This document shows positions 34,025 through 45,909 of a stretch of DNA of 64,000 nucleotides, piece after piece. Every line of letters begins with the position of its first letter. The first letter of the stretch is position 1. The stretch is from Podocnemis expansa (taxonomy: Eukaryota > Chordata > Testudines > Podocnemididae). The notes under the pieces are model-generated. The model did not search any database and had not been told where the DNA came from. It was given only the letters and a program-made list of their open reading frames with translations. A program made the translations under genes and the position numbers. The DNA lies in the NCBI GenBank assembly GCA_007922195.1, contig ML682130.1, forward strand, positions 1 to 64,000, read 5' to 3'.

Positions 34025-35060
34025 TTCATAGACTCCAAGACCAGGAGAGACCAATGTGATTGTATAGTCTGACTATCTGTATACCCCAAAGAATTTTCCC
34101 AAAATAATTCCTACAATAGCTAGTTTAGAAAAAACAAATACAGTCTTGATTTTAAAACTGTCAGAGATCATCACAGTTGTTGGTAAATTGTTCCAATGGT
34201 TAATTACTCTCACCTTTAAAAATTTACACTTTATTTACAGTCTGAATTTGTCTAGCTTCAACATCCAACCACTGGATTCTATTATAACTTCTCTGCTAGA
34301 TTCAAGAACCCATTGTTAAATATTTGCTCACAATATACATCCTTACAGGCTGTGATCAAGTCACTCTTTAACCTTCACTTTGTTACATTAAATAGATTGA
34401 GCTCTTTGGCTATGTCTGCACAAGAGGGTTCAGTTAAATGGCTTAGTAAGGTCAACTGAAAGTCATTATTAAGTCAACTTAGAGAGTCCCCATTTGTTTA
34501 AGTCTACTTTATAAAGTTGACTTAAGCCAGGGGACCCATTTAAAGTGAACTTAATAAAATCAACTTTATAAAGTCAACTTAAAAGAGTTTCCTGCCTTAA
34601 GTTAAGTCAACTTTAATGGCCACATTTTGTTAAGTCAACTTACTAATGTCAACTTAAACCTTAACATCAACTTTAAGGGTAAGAATTATTAAGTTGACTT
34701 AAGCAAGTGCTTAAGTCAACTTAATGAACTCCAAATGTGGCCATGGAGTTGCTTAAGTCAATTTAAGCCTCCAGTGTAGACATAGCCCTTGAGTCTATTA
34801 CTACAAGAGATGTTTTCCCATCCTTTAACCATTCTCATGATTCTTCTTTGAATCCTCTGAATCAGTGCCAAATCCAGAGGTAAAATATCCTTTTTACTCC
34901 TATCCACAATCCAGCTGCTTTTGCATCCCAGGGTCATATTAGCCCCTTTTCCACAGCATGGCACTGGAGGCTCATACTTGTCTGATTATCCACCATCATC
35001 CCAAATCTTTTGCAGAGCTGCTGCTCTACAGGACCAAGTCATGACATTCTTTGTTCCACT
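34025..35060 (-). mobile_element. CR1-like LINE fragment split by a MITE
   Basis: Plus strand phrases tgttccaatggttaattac, acagtctgaatttgtctagc and, after the MITE, ttttcccatcctttaacc and ctgattatccaccatcat match a LINE end common in turtles. The interruption at 34,409-34,786 falls inside the phrase gagctctttgagtctat, which lets the MITE's exact ends be read. Confidence 0.6.
34404..34791. mobile_element. MITE, GTCGACTT-core type
   Basis: Element 34,409-34,786, ends gctatgtctgcacaag and the inverted ccagtgtagacatagc. Flanks ctttg and ccttg match at 4 of 5, and joining them restores the LINE phrase. The interior has only degenerate palindromes (aagttgactt, aagtcaactt). Confidence 0.8.
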
Positions 35061-36222
35061 GATACTGAGCAATATTAAAGTCAGAGCCGTCCCTAGGGTA
35101 GCGTGAATTGGGGCAACTTTTCTGGGCTCTGTGCTTTGAGTGGCCTGTGCTGGACTGGGTGGGAGGTGAGTAGCTGTAGTCTACCACCCAGCTAGAAGCA
35201 GGGACCAGGCAGATGGCTGCAGCCCACCTCCCGACTGCATGCCATGACCAGATGGGAGGCAGGTGATTGCCATTAGGGTTGCAGGACTGAACAGGAGGTG
35301 GTCAGCTATTGCATTCCTCCCAGCCACACTTTGAAAAATACTTTGAAAATCTGGACCACCGCCTTCGACAAGCATCCAATGCGTCATGATAAAGCCAGGG
35401 TGCAGCTAGACACTATGGAGGCAAGTCAGGCTGGTTTTATTTCAGGCTCTTTCCCCTCAGTTTGCTCCATCCCTTGTGCTCAGAGTATTTTTGCAGCTTT
35501 TCTCTGAACTCTTTAATGGTCAGAATCTTCTAGTAATGTGCCTAGAACTGAACTGAGTATTTAAGGAGGAGTCTCCCCAAATGAGACTGCCCCGTCTCTT
35601 CATTTTGACATGGCCATCTCTCCATATGCAGATCATATACTCGCATCTGTTTTTTGCGGGCATGTTGTGCAAACTCACATACAATTTGTGTGCCTCATGA
35701 ATCTGTAGCCTTTCTAGCTTCCCAGGTCTCTTTTTCCCATTGAGTTTTTCAGTTTGGGGTTATTTTTCTCCAGCTACATGAGCTGCATTTTCCCAGATGG
35801 ACTCTCATGTTGTTCCCTGATCCTGTCATGAATCCCTCCAAGCCCCTTTATTATTTTTTTCTGTTCTCATCAGTGTTCACGGTTCTTTCCAACACAGTAT
35901 CAGCTTAAAACTTCACTGGTGTGCTAAATTTAGTCCCTCAGCTCGATCATTCTGTTCCAAGTAAACTCACAGAAGACAATGCCTCCAAGAAACTGTAGGC
36001 ATGGAAGAGTAGTAACAAGGAGTGGGGATGTGGTTTGTTCTTTAAGCAATAATCTTCCCTGTCAAGCACCTCGAAGGAAAAGCAAGTTTTAAAGAGGGAT
36101 GTGAATGAATGCAGAATGTTTTCTAAGCCTATTTAATTAGGCGTTTCCCCTTCACAGATGTTGGTACAGGGATTGCAGACCCTTCAGGGAACGTTCTTTA
36201 CTCCTTGGATCTATATCTAAGG
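35061..36222. other. intergenic, no gene seen
   Basis: Nothing supported. The start (agagccgtccctaggg, about 35,083) looks like the end of a hAT-like element, but no partner end was found. Confidence 0.4.
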
Positions 36223-36495
36223 CTATATATCTACACTTAAACTGCTACAGTTGAAAAGGTGATCTTCCGCTGGTGTAACATGTTAGTGTAGACACTTGTT
36301 GCAGTGGTGGGAGGGATTCCATAGTTAATCCACCTCCCCAAAGGTGGTAGCTGGATTTACAGAAGAATGCTGTCAATGTATCACTGTCTTCACTGGTGAT
36401 TAGGTCAGTTTAATTACATCTCTCTGGGGTGTGGATTTTCACATCCCTGCGAGATAAAGCTATGCTGATATAGTTTTCCAAGGTAGACCAGCTTT
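36223..36495. mobile_element. MITE of the TTAATCCACCTCCCC type
   Basis: Ends ctatatatctacactt and the inverted ccaaggtagaccagc, with the internal phrases gttaatccacctccccaaag and gggtgtggattttcacatcc that I recall from an abundant turtle MITE. Diverged copy. Confidence 0.55.
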
Positions 36496-36971
36496 TTACC
36501 CTGCCTTCTGGGTCAATGAGAAACAGCTTTAGTTCTGGTTATGAGAGCACTGTCTTGACTTCTAGAGATTGCGACACCCATGAAGTTTCATTAATGTCTA
36601 AAGGACAAGGTTGAATAATAAAACTCTACTGAATGCCCATTCATCTGAAACTTTGCACTGAGCAAATGATCCTATATCAGCAAAAAATGAAACAGGGCTT
36701 GGTTTCAATAACCAAACTCCAAAGCCATGCTCACAAACAATGGGATGATGAAGTAACCACAACACTAGAACACCAGTAACCTATTTGGCTTTACATAAAA
36801 CAGTGACACTGAACACCTATCCTTGCCATTTGAGGCAGCATGATAAAAATCAATGCTAAACACCACAGCAGCATATTTTCCGTTCCTACACATATTGCAA
36901 ATCAAATCGCCCCTCAAAACACACCTCATCAGTCTGCAAGTGCCTGCTCAAGCACACAGGCTTTGTAGCTT

Positions 36972-37696
36972 GTCTAGAACTGTGGTTCTCAACCACTGTG
37001 TCAAGACACATTACTGTGTTGCCACACAGTGGTAAGTGTGTCGCAGACAGCCAGGGAAATAGCTGGATTTGGCCTAGGGGAGGTGGGCTGGTGTGTCCTT
37101 TAAGGTCACAATTTGCCACCAAGTGCATCATAACCGGGGGTTAAAGTATAATTTGGGGGGCCCCAGAATGCTCCAGCACAGGTGGCCCCTCCAGACCCCA
37201 GCTCCCCACCCCCTGCCCCCTATGCCCCCACAGCACAAGCCAGGCTGCCCCACACTCACTGGTAGTGGCACAGCTGTGGAGGTGGGGGCAGTAGACCCTG
37301 GGTCCAGGCAGCAGCGTGCCTGGGGCGGAGGCTGCAGGCCCCAGATTGGGGAAGGGAAGCAGTTTGGGGAGGGGCTTGAGCCCCTCAGCAATGCCTCTGG
37401 CCCTGCCCCTGCCCACTGGACCGCGGCAGAATGCCACTCCGGCCCTGCTATTTTTAGGGGCCCAGCATTCGGACCCCTAAAAATAGAGCATGGAACTGGA
37501 ATGCTGTGTTCTGAGGCCTGCTATTTTTCAATGGTGGCCCTGAAACGCAGCGTTCCGGCCCCATATTCTATTTTTAGGGGCCCCAGAACGTCGCGCTCCT
37601 AAAAATAGTGGGCCCTGGAATGGCGTTCCTGTGCGTTCCGGCTTACTTTAAACCCTGGTCATAACCTGCAAAAGGTTGAGAATCACTGGGCTAGAA
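36972..37696. mobile_element. hAT-like element carrying a nested hAT-like element
   Basis: Outer element 36,980-37,688: ends ctgtggttctcaacc and the inverted ggttgagaatcactg, flanks gtctagaa and ggctagaa (7 of 8). Inner element 37,135-37,657: ends cgggggttaaagta and the inverted tactttaaaccctg, flanks atcataac and gtcataac (7 of 8). The inner one is G+C-rich, with self-complementary blocks (tttttaggggcccc and the reverse) that create spurious frames on both strands. Confidence 0.8.
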
Positions 37697-38301
37697 GGTC
37701 AAAAAATTCAGGCAATTTCAAACCAACCCACACCTTTCCAAGAGCCTGTATTTTATACAAACAGCGAAGGGTCTAGCTAACTCAAATGTCTCTATTCACC
37801 TCTAGTGGAGCAGTCATGACGTACTTTTGTACATAACCTCCAGGTGTAGGCACCTACCATCTTTAAGCTATGCTGTAATCAGCAAAACTCCCTTCAGCTG
37901 CAGTTCCCTAAGTGGCTGCCTCCGGGCACATACGCTGCAATCTCAGTTTAGTTGCTAAGAAGCTTGTCTTCTGCAGAGGTCCCAGTACAATCCATAGCCT
38001 TGGGAAGTAGCTGCTACCTTGCTGGAGTTATGTGCAGGGCCCAATCTACCAGGTGTCTACAGACGTCACCTAACTCCACCCAAAACAGCTGGAAGGAAAA
38101 TCGTATGAGCCCTCTGCCTTTCGGGTACTTCCTCAGGATAGGCAGACCCTAGTTCACAGCCTCCCCTTGCATGAAGGAAGGCGGAGGATTTAAACAAGGA
38201 TCTGCTATGTCAGCTGAGTGCCCTTATCACAGCGATTCTCACTGTTACTTGGGCCCAACTCATATTCAGTAGGAGAGACTGAGAGATCCTACAGTTCAAT
38301 T

Positions 38302-38422
38302 TCTAAAAGGGTGGCCGTGTTTGTCTAATTCTGCAAAACCAACTAGGAGTCCTGTGGCACTTACAGACTAACAAATTGATTTATCACCTGAGCTTTCATG
38401 GAAGAAAACTGCACTTCATTTT
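38302..38422 (+). mobile_element. SINE-like retroposon copy
   Basis: Head aaaagggtggccgtgtttgt, body gtcctgtggcactt and cagactaacaaattg, end gagctttcatgg. Diverged 3' part. Confidence 0.6.
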
Positions 38423-39119
38423 CCATGGTTTTATCAATGATCTTTAAGAAGACATTATGTCACGGCTGGTGCTGATTTCAGATAATGTAACAATTGGCCA
38501 AGTGATCAATAATGACAGAGGGGCGGGAGATCAATTATAAAGAAGGTTCTGAATCTCTTGACCAACATTCATTTTAATACATCCAAAGGGAAGGTCAGTC
38601 CCCTAGGAACACCAAACGCAGATTGCACTTACCAGATGGGGGCTGTACCCTGGAAAGCAGTGATGTGTCTTGGACGGTGGAACAGCCCTTCCAGAGCTGT
38701 TAGCTACCTGCACAAATCAGAAGAGCCCAGAGCTGATGCTAACTGGCACCTGAGGCTGGTTTGATCCCCAGCACCAAGGTGATGAAAAGCCCACATCTCC
38801 CAGAGACCCATTCCCAGAATCTGTTTTCCTCACCTCAAAAACTGCTTCAGGCTGAGAATAACTTTATCACCTCCCCAAAGATAGCATGCTCCCATACGCA
38901 GGGACCACGGCACTGCAGAGCCAGACAGAAGGAGCTGAGGGAGCAGGTGACAATCACACCTGCAGGCTGCTCCAGGCCTCTCAATCTACCCAGTCCCAGT
39001 GTTACACACAACGGCTGGCATTCATAAGGGGGTCTTCGGCAACCAATGGCCATGTTAGACACCTAAGTCCAATAGGCACCATGCATAGACACAAGATCCT
39101 GGTACAGCTGCCACCTAAC

Positions 39120-39314
39120 CCTGTAAGCAGCACTGTAACTAGTCATTTTGGTGCCCGGGGCATGTTGTGCTTGGAACGTGCCCCTTACAATCATCGGCGC
39201 CTGGAGCACGTGGTGCAGAATGCACCCTTTGATAGAGCAGCTCAAGGGAGCCACTCCTGGGCACCCAGGGCAAAGCCTCATTAGCCCCACCATAGTTACA
39301 GCCCTGCCTGTAAG
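39120..39314. mobile_element. hAT-like MITE with perfect 8-bp target duplication
   Basis: Element 39,128-39,306 (179 bp). Ends cagcactgtaacta and the inverted tagttacagccctg; duplication cctgtaag at 39,120-39,127 and 39,307-39,314 is perfect. Confidence 0.9.
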
Positions 39315-39442
39315 TGTCTAACATCCTGTAGATGGCGAACTTACTGTCACTAAAATAACTAAGGTCTGGCGTGCACCAGCAAGAAAATTCAGCAGCCCCT
39401 GATAGAAGTTATGCAAGCTACACAGAGCAGCTTGCTGCCAAG

Positions 39443-39576
39443 TTTCAAAGGGGAAGCCATTTTAGTGTAGTTCAGCAAAATAGGCCTCTGGTACTTTCAG
39501 ACTAACAAATTTATTTATTTATTGCATGATATATCCTTTTGTGGGAGAAAATCCCACTTTGTCATATGCTTTGAAG
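39443..39576 (+). mobile_element. SINE-like retroposon copy
   Basis: Head tttcaaaggggaagccattt, body ctttcagactaacaaattt, a short (attt)n expansion, then ggagaaaatcccactttgtc and atgctttgaag. Confidence 0.6.
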
Positions 39577-39837
39577 AAAAAGAGAGCTCCCACAGACACA
39601 AGTATTTACCCCTCCCTCATTAAGAGTTGCTTCCTGATCTGTTCATACAGTGTAACTTATACGCCTATCTTTTTAAGACTTGTTCAGGGTGGGTTACTGT
39701 TGCCCAGCAAATTCGGCTGTCCAGAAACCAGAACTTTCTGGTAACAGGGAATGGTAGCATTTTGAGCATGCCCCACATAGTTTTCTATTGTCGGTGTGAG
39801 CAGACACCTGAGAGATACCAAGAGAGCAACAGCCCTG

Positions 39838-40035
39838 CAGGGGTCTCAAACACATGGTCAGTGGGCCACATGCAGCCCCCAAGTTATTTCCTAGGGTCTG
39901 CAATCATTACCAATATTTGTAATATTATATGAAAAGGTTTCAGTGGTGCAGCCCTCGGGCTAATGTACTAGTCATCATACGGCCCTTGTGTGGTCCTCAT
40001 GTGACCCTCCTGGTGATTTGAGTTTGAGACCCCTG
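39838..40035. mobile_element. hAT-like MITE, terminal repeats only
   Basis: Near-perfect inverted ends caggggtctcaaac and gtttgagacccctg, 198 bp apart. No matching 8-bp flanks, so the target duplication has decayed. Confidence 0.65.
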
Positions 40036-41988
40036 AACTACAGGGAGCTGCGGTGAGAAGAGTCCATGTGCTCAGCGTTTGAGTGAGAGGAGCTGAGCCA
40101 AGAGTGGGCTGCAAGATGTTTTCTTCCTGCTGTGGAGTATTTAGCAGAGGGGTTTTCTCTTGTGGGACTGAGAGCTGGTTGACCAGTAAACAGACTGCAT
40201 GGTGCCGGTGAAGACTCCCACAGCCAGAGAAGAAGAGGATTGCGCTTGGTTCCACTCCAGGACTTGAACAGAGACTACAACTGAGATAAAGGTGACCCCA
40301 TGTGAACTTTGGGACTCTTGGTAGTCCCCCCCCCCAACATTTCTGTTTGTGGGGATTGTTCTGTTTAAATTCATTTGGTTTTTTAGGATAAGGTTTTCCT
40401 GTTAGTAATTAATAAAGTTCATTGTTGTGTTTATTCGAAGTAGTATTTAAATGTGGATGGTAACTCTGGGCAGTCGTCGCTGTGAGATCCTGGTCTCCAG
40501 TTGCTTTCTCCAGGGGTTTCTCTCTGTTAGGCACTGGAGGGGGGCAAGTGAATGAATTCGAGCCCACCCTTGAAGGTTACAACAGCATAGGAGGAAATGC
40601 AGATTTCTGCGGGACTAGTGCTGGAACACTCCAAAAAGCAAAGAAGGGGTAGAAGGGGAGTGGCTGCCTAGCTGAGAAGTATTTATTGCCTTAGGGTACC
40701 ACTTTTACACTAAGGCAATAGATGATTAGATAGATAACATGGGATCAAAGTTTCTTTTTATCAGAAGCAGGTGTGGCATATTGTCCATGCTGCCACAGTG
40801 GGTCCCGTGTTTTGCTGTCCTGCAGTTGCCCTGTCTCTGGGCAGTCGGCATCTCTGAAGGTCCACTGAGGGGAGAGGGGAAGGGACCTGGGCCCACCGTC
40901 TACTCCAGCCCCCAGCCCAGGTGCCCTTCAAATGGCAGCTATGCACCATTGACATTCCTAGCAATGGCGCTTTTTTCCTCTGGGCTGTTTTCCCCTCTTT
41001 GTTCCTTTTACCTTTTTCTTGGCTATAGTCTGATTCCACCATTTGACTGCAATGCTCCCTGCACACAAGTGTTAGCCCTGCTGACTCTCCAGCCCCCTCT
41101 GGCTGTAGCTGGGGTTTCTATCAGGACTCTACCTGGGCCTTAATTCGTCTCAGATGCTCCTAGTTACGCTGAAGTAACCCCTGCTCGGTCTGCAGGGAAC
41201 GAAGCTCAGATAATTCAGAGCCTGAACGTGAGGACCTAGAGAGCAGTCTGAACTGAAATTGATGCCATCTATGGGTCTGAGTGCAGATAAAACAGTAGTA
41301 TTGTTCTCGACAACAGAGAAAGGAGGCACTGGGTCTGGGGGCAGGTAGATTACAGGAGCCCTCTTTTAACCATGTTGAGCTCAAGTTTATGGCTGGGCAT
41401 CCATAAATGGTTACAGAGACAGGCTAGGATTTTTAATCTGCATAGAGACAGGTGGAGAGCAGAGCTCTGAGAATTTGTCAGCACAGTCTTGGAGCAGACC
41501 ATCTGCCCGTGCTCTATCATACAGCCTCAGGTCACTGCTGAGGCCAGGCTGGACACTGCCTGGGGAAGAGGAGCAGCTTCCCCGATGTACTGGGAAGCCA
41601 TTACTGGGTGGCTGGGGGTTTTAAAGGAGGGACTCAATTCACCCTGTTACCTTTTAATGGAGCAGAAGGGTGGGACAGATGTGGGAACACTTGATATTAG
41701 CCACATGAATTGTATGTATGACTCTGTACATACACTTTGTACCACTGCAAAAAAAAAGCAGATTTTCTCCCTAGGGCAAGAGAGTCAAGAGACAGCTGTC
41801 ACATTTTCTGGACTTGAATCAGACAGGTTGGCAAGAGTGAGCTGGAATCTATCCATAGGAATGGAAGACTCTTCATTGATTATAGAAGGCTAAGGACTGG
41901 ACTACTAATGCTGAAGTAAAGGGACATCTAAGGATGTGTCCGCACAACTATGGCTCAGCTATGGTGCTCCAGCCCTGACACTGCAGTA
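40036..41988. other. intergenic, no gene seen
   Basis: Contains an AT-rich stretch with gtaattaataaagttcattg (about 40,405) and a C run near 40,327, both LTR-like in style. Open frames at 40,739-41,143 and 41,489-41,893 lack domains and splice support. Confidence 0.4.
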
Positions 41989-42346
41989 CAGTGGTTCTCA
42001 ACCATGTCGCAATACAGTGGCTGACTGCAGCACGCGAACTCGGCCTGGTGCCAACAGCCTGAGGAGAGCTGCGGCAACAGGCTGATTTTACATTGCTGGT
42101 CCTTAAAGAGCTAAAGCTGCAATGGCTCTTGCAAAATCTAGCTGCAGAATCTAGCTGCACAATCAGCTGTTTCATTGCTTTGGGGCAGCCTGTCAAGCCT
42201 CCAGCTGCCAAAAAATCCCTTTTATGGGGAGATTTCTTCAGCGCAGGGCAGCAGCAGCACAGTGCACCATGCTCAGCTGGGAGCCTCTCGCCCCCCACCC
42301 CAGCTGTGTCACAATGGTGACGGGGTTGACAACTCCTGCTATAGTA
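41981..42346. mobile_element. hAT-like element
   Basis: Element 41,989-42,338 with ends cagtggttctcaacc and the inverted ggttgacaactcctg; flanks ctgcagta and ctatagta match at 6 of 8. Same terminal type as the outer element at 36,980. Confidence 0.65.
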
Positions 42347-42394
42347 TACACACTCTGTACATCAGAAGAAATGTTTCCTCCTATCAGTGTAGTT

Positions 42395-42565
42395 AATCCA
42401 CTGCACTGAGAGGCAGTAGCTAGGCTGACTGAATAATTCTTCTGTCAACCTAGCTGTATCTACAGTAGCAGTCAGATCAACCAAACTACAAACAAGGCAC
42501 TTTTTCCACAGACCTAAATAATGTAGCCAGGTCAATCTAATTTTCCAGGTGTAGCCAAGGCCTTG
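42395..42565. mobile_element. MITE fragment of the TTAATCCAC type
   Basis: Phrases gttaatccactgcac, ttctgtcaacctagctgta and the end ttttccaggtgtagcc match the family seen at 36,223. Confidence 0.5.
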
Positions 42566-43242
42566 GAACAGAATATTGCCCCCAGTATGCTACAGGAAAA
42601 CAGAATGAAGATACTGCATCTAGAAATAAAAGAAGAGCAGGTGTGAATAGATGGTCTCAGATTGATGTTATAGAAACAGAGAAAGGGCAAAGTTGAAACT
42701 AAGAATACGTTATCTTGGGGCCACTGCTCCTACCCCTATGGACTCCACCTTAAGCTTACATTTCATACACTGAAATAAGAAACTTCACCTGCTGAATTCC
42801 CATTAAGAAATTCTACCTTGTTTTTAAATGGCTGTTTTGGGTGACTGCAAAATACACAAACCTACACTTTAATTAAATAAAATGTTAAACTGTTTCATTG
42901 CAACAAAACAGGAGATATTCTGGTCTAGAAAAGATCAAATATTCCCACCAGAACTAAGTAGCAGCTGCCCTTGGTGATTTTATATAAAAAAAAGAGAATA
43001 TTTAAATTATTAGGTGACATCAGTAGTATGAACTATGTCATGAAATAAGTATGAAAAATAAAAACTGAAAAAGCCATAAACTTCAGAATTTCACAAGGTT
43101 TAAAAATATTTTTCCCCAAAAGGAACTTTCATAGAAATTGATATTTCACCCACTGCTCTCAAAATAGATTTTTCCATCAAAAAATGTTTCTTTTCCACCT
43201 CAGCTCCTGGCTTTGCTGCTGACACACTGCAGGGCCTCTCTC

Positions 43243-43490
43243 AGGGACTGTCTACAAAGGAAAAAAATCTATGGTACAACAGAAGTGAATTTAAACTGCT
43301 ATAATTGCACCACTTTATCTGGACACATTCTTGCTAAGAGTGACCTCTTCCCCATTTTAACCTTATTTTACTCTGGAAGTAGTTAAAGTTAATCTTAAGA
43401 CAAGCCACTCATTCTGAAACGAGAATGTCCACAAAGTGAGCTACATCCGTGTAAATGAAAATTTTCCAGTGTAGACAAGCCTTTAGCTTG
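43243..43490. mobile_element. MITE with TGTCTAC ends
   Basis: Ends gggactgtctacaaagg and the inverted ccagtgtagacaagcc; interior AT-rich with no frame. Family as for 36,223 or close to it. Confidence 0.5.
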
Positions 43491-45017
43491 TTGGATACAC
43501 TCTGAGATGGCTGAACAGATTTCTCCACTGTAGTGTAATCAGTGCAAATATAGTTGACACAAGACATGGTTGTGAAATTGTAAAGCCCTGACAAACTGTC
43601 CAATATCCCCCTCTAGAGGCCAACAGCCAACTCCTACTCCCAGCTGGTGGAGCGAGCAGAGCAGTGCAGTGCTACAGAAACCAGCAGCTGCATGAACACA
43701 GAAAGCCTTCAGTTGCACCCAGGTCAGACAACAGTACCAGGAACTAGCTACAGTACCACGTTTGCAGTGTGAACAATCCAGGATTGCACTGAATCATGAG
43801 ACAGACAGAGGAACAGACACGCAAATCTCCACGGGTATCAGCTTTACTTTAAATAAAATATGCAGCACAGCCGCTCACTCACAGAGCCATTGGGCTGCCT
43901 CAAACCCACACGGTTATCATCACAGCCACAGCAGAGTGAATTCACACCAGGCCACAGCAGCAGCAACAGCGCCCCCCCCCCCCCCAAGAGAGGCAACCAT
44001 CACAGACAGGAAGCAGCCCCAGCCCCTGGGAGACTGCAGGGGGGCATGGAGGAGCCTGGAGTGGGCTCCAGGACAGGGGCAGCACAAGGAGCAATTCCAG
44101 CCCAACCAACACTGAGCTCCTCCCCACCATCCCCACACCAACTAGTGCAAATTATTTCCCACGCAGCTTAGATATTCTCAGTATAAAGGACAAATTGAGG
44201 ATTGTGACCTGGAGAAGCAGGGTTAGGTGAGAGTACAAGGCCCTGCTCGAAGTGAGCTGTCTGATGGGTGAGGGAATCGGTTCCTTGCCACCTTTCGGGT
44301 GAAGGCGCATTGCTCAGATAAAGAACCCCAGTGATTTCTGAGCCCAGCTGCCTGTGAGCAGACAGAAAAGCTACAGTTTGCACCAGTTGCTCCTGTGCGC
44401 TCTGCCGCTGGGAGATGAACCCCAGGCACCAAGCACCAACTTCTCAGGGAAGGAGCATCCCATGAGCCAGCAGTGCAGACTGGGCCAGTGCCCTCTATGT
44501 ACTCTGCTAGGGAGGGTGCTTTCTCCAGGCCATCTCAGCAGAGCCCTCACCAGCTGTGCTTGGTGCTGGGAGACAAGAACAGCACTGCGGCTATCAGAGT
44601 TAGCACCATAGCACCCTCCATCAACAGCCCCTGCCCGGACGCCCATGTGCAATAGCCTCAGGCCCAGGGAACGTAGTGTGTTAGACAGCAGCTCATTTCA
44701 CTCCCCTCTCCTGGGACCTAGGACACATAACCCCGTGAGAGACCAGGTCAGAAAAGGGACTGACCCATCAATAGTGTGCATATAACCAGGAGCCTGGTGT
44801 CCTTGCTCGGGGGGGAAACAGGACTGCCAGCATGCAGCGTTCAAAGGGAGCTGGGGTGCCCCTCTCTGGTGCATGCTGGGAGCGGGCTCTGCGGGTGACA
44901 CCTCTCCAGCAAAGGCCCACGCCTGCCCCAGGGGAACCAGACAGGCCTGTGGGCTCAAACCAGCAGCCTCCATATTATGTGTGTCAGGACAGCAATACCC
45001 CTGTACCTTGGAAGGTG

Positions 45018-45340
45018 CAGTGAGAGGTCACTTGTCGTGGGGAGGGGGAATATGGCAGGGAGCAATGCCCCCTGGGAGGCGTAGTGTCAGAGGGTACTCA
45101 CCATGGGGGCGGGAAGTAATGTCATTGGGAGGTGTAGTGTCAAGAGGGCACTGACCATGGGGGCAGGAAGCAATGTCCCCTGGGATATTCAGTGTCAGAG
45201 GACACTCACAAAGGGGGAAGAGGGGAGAGGTAATGTCAGTGGTGCAGTGGCAGAGGGCACTTGAGTGGTGGGGAGGAAGCAGTGGCTCCTAGGAGGTGCA
45301 TCAGAGGACGCACACTCAGGAGCGGGCAGCAATGCCTCCA
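45018..45340 (-). repeat. minisatellite downstream of the SH3BP5L stop codon
   Basis: About six imperfect units of roughly 50-62 bp, each with cactcaccatgggggc, aagcaatgtcccctggg and tagtgtcaga-like parts. It begins about 160 bases after the stop codon on the transcribed (minus) strand, so it probably lies in the 3' untranslated region; the transcript end was not identified. Confidence 0.65.
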
Positions 45341-45501
45341 GATGCAGTTTCTTTGGCCGCACCCTTTAGCAAGCAGGGGTACTTCAGACTCCATGAGGAG
45401 CGTCCATTCTTCAGTGCTGCAGTGTCCAGCCATACATAGCATTCCCCCACCCCACTGGCACAACCCCTTCCGACCAAGCTTCCCGAGGGGACGGGTTGTG
45501 G

Positions 45502-45909
45502 TTATAGACTGACGCTACGGTGGTGCTTGAACTGGCCGTGGCTACCCCGGCGCTGCTCCCGTTCCTCCAGCTCGTCGCTGTTGAGGCTGGTGGCGTCCGA
45601 CAGCCCCATCAAATGCTCCACCGAGTCGAACTTCTGCAGGTCGGAGGCGATGGTCTGCAGGCTGAGCATGGAAAGTGTGTCTGCGGGGGGGCACTCGGCC
45701 CCCAGGCCAGCCCCTGCCTCTTCCTCTGCCGCCCCATACAGGGGACTGGTCTCTGCCCCCACTGGTGAGGCCCGGCGCTGGATGAGGCGCTGCAGCCGCC
45801 GGGCGTGGATCTGCTCGCTGATCTGCTCCAGGTTACGGAGAGCCACCGAGTAGCGCATCTTGGCCTGGGAGACCCGCTGCTCCAACGCTGTCACCTTGGC
45901 CTTGTGCTC
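45502..45909 (-). CDS. SH3BP5L: SH3BP5L coding exon 6 (last)
   Basis: Terminal exon, 135 codons plus TAA. Acceptor ctgccccccag. It starts EHKAKVTALEQRV and continues with RYSVALRNLEQISEQIHARR, the end of the coiled-coil core of the SH3BP5 family. Then comes a low-complexity acidic stretch (GAAEEEAGAG), the conserved LQTIASDLQKFDSVEHL segment and the family's C-terminal HHRSVSL. These ends distinguish SH3BP5L/SH3BP5 from other coiled-coil proteins. The tail is probably unstructured and phosphorylated; that is inferred. Confidence 0.95.
   Translation of the reverse strand, partial: EHKAKVTALEQRVSQAKMRYSVALRNLEQISEQIHARRLQRLIQRRASPVGAETSPLYGAAEEEAGAGLGAECPPADTLSMLSLQTIASDLQKFDSVEHLMGLSDATSLNSDELEEREQRRGSHGQFKHHRSVSL

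Noticed and set aside
45018..45340. CRISPR-like array of regular repeats
   Set aside because: Units are imperfect throughout with no repeat/spacer structure, and the host is a vertebrate. It is a minisatellite.
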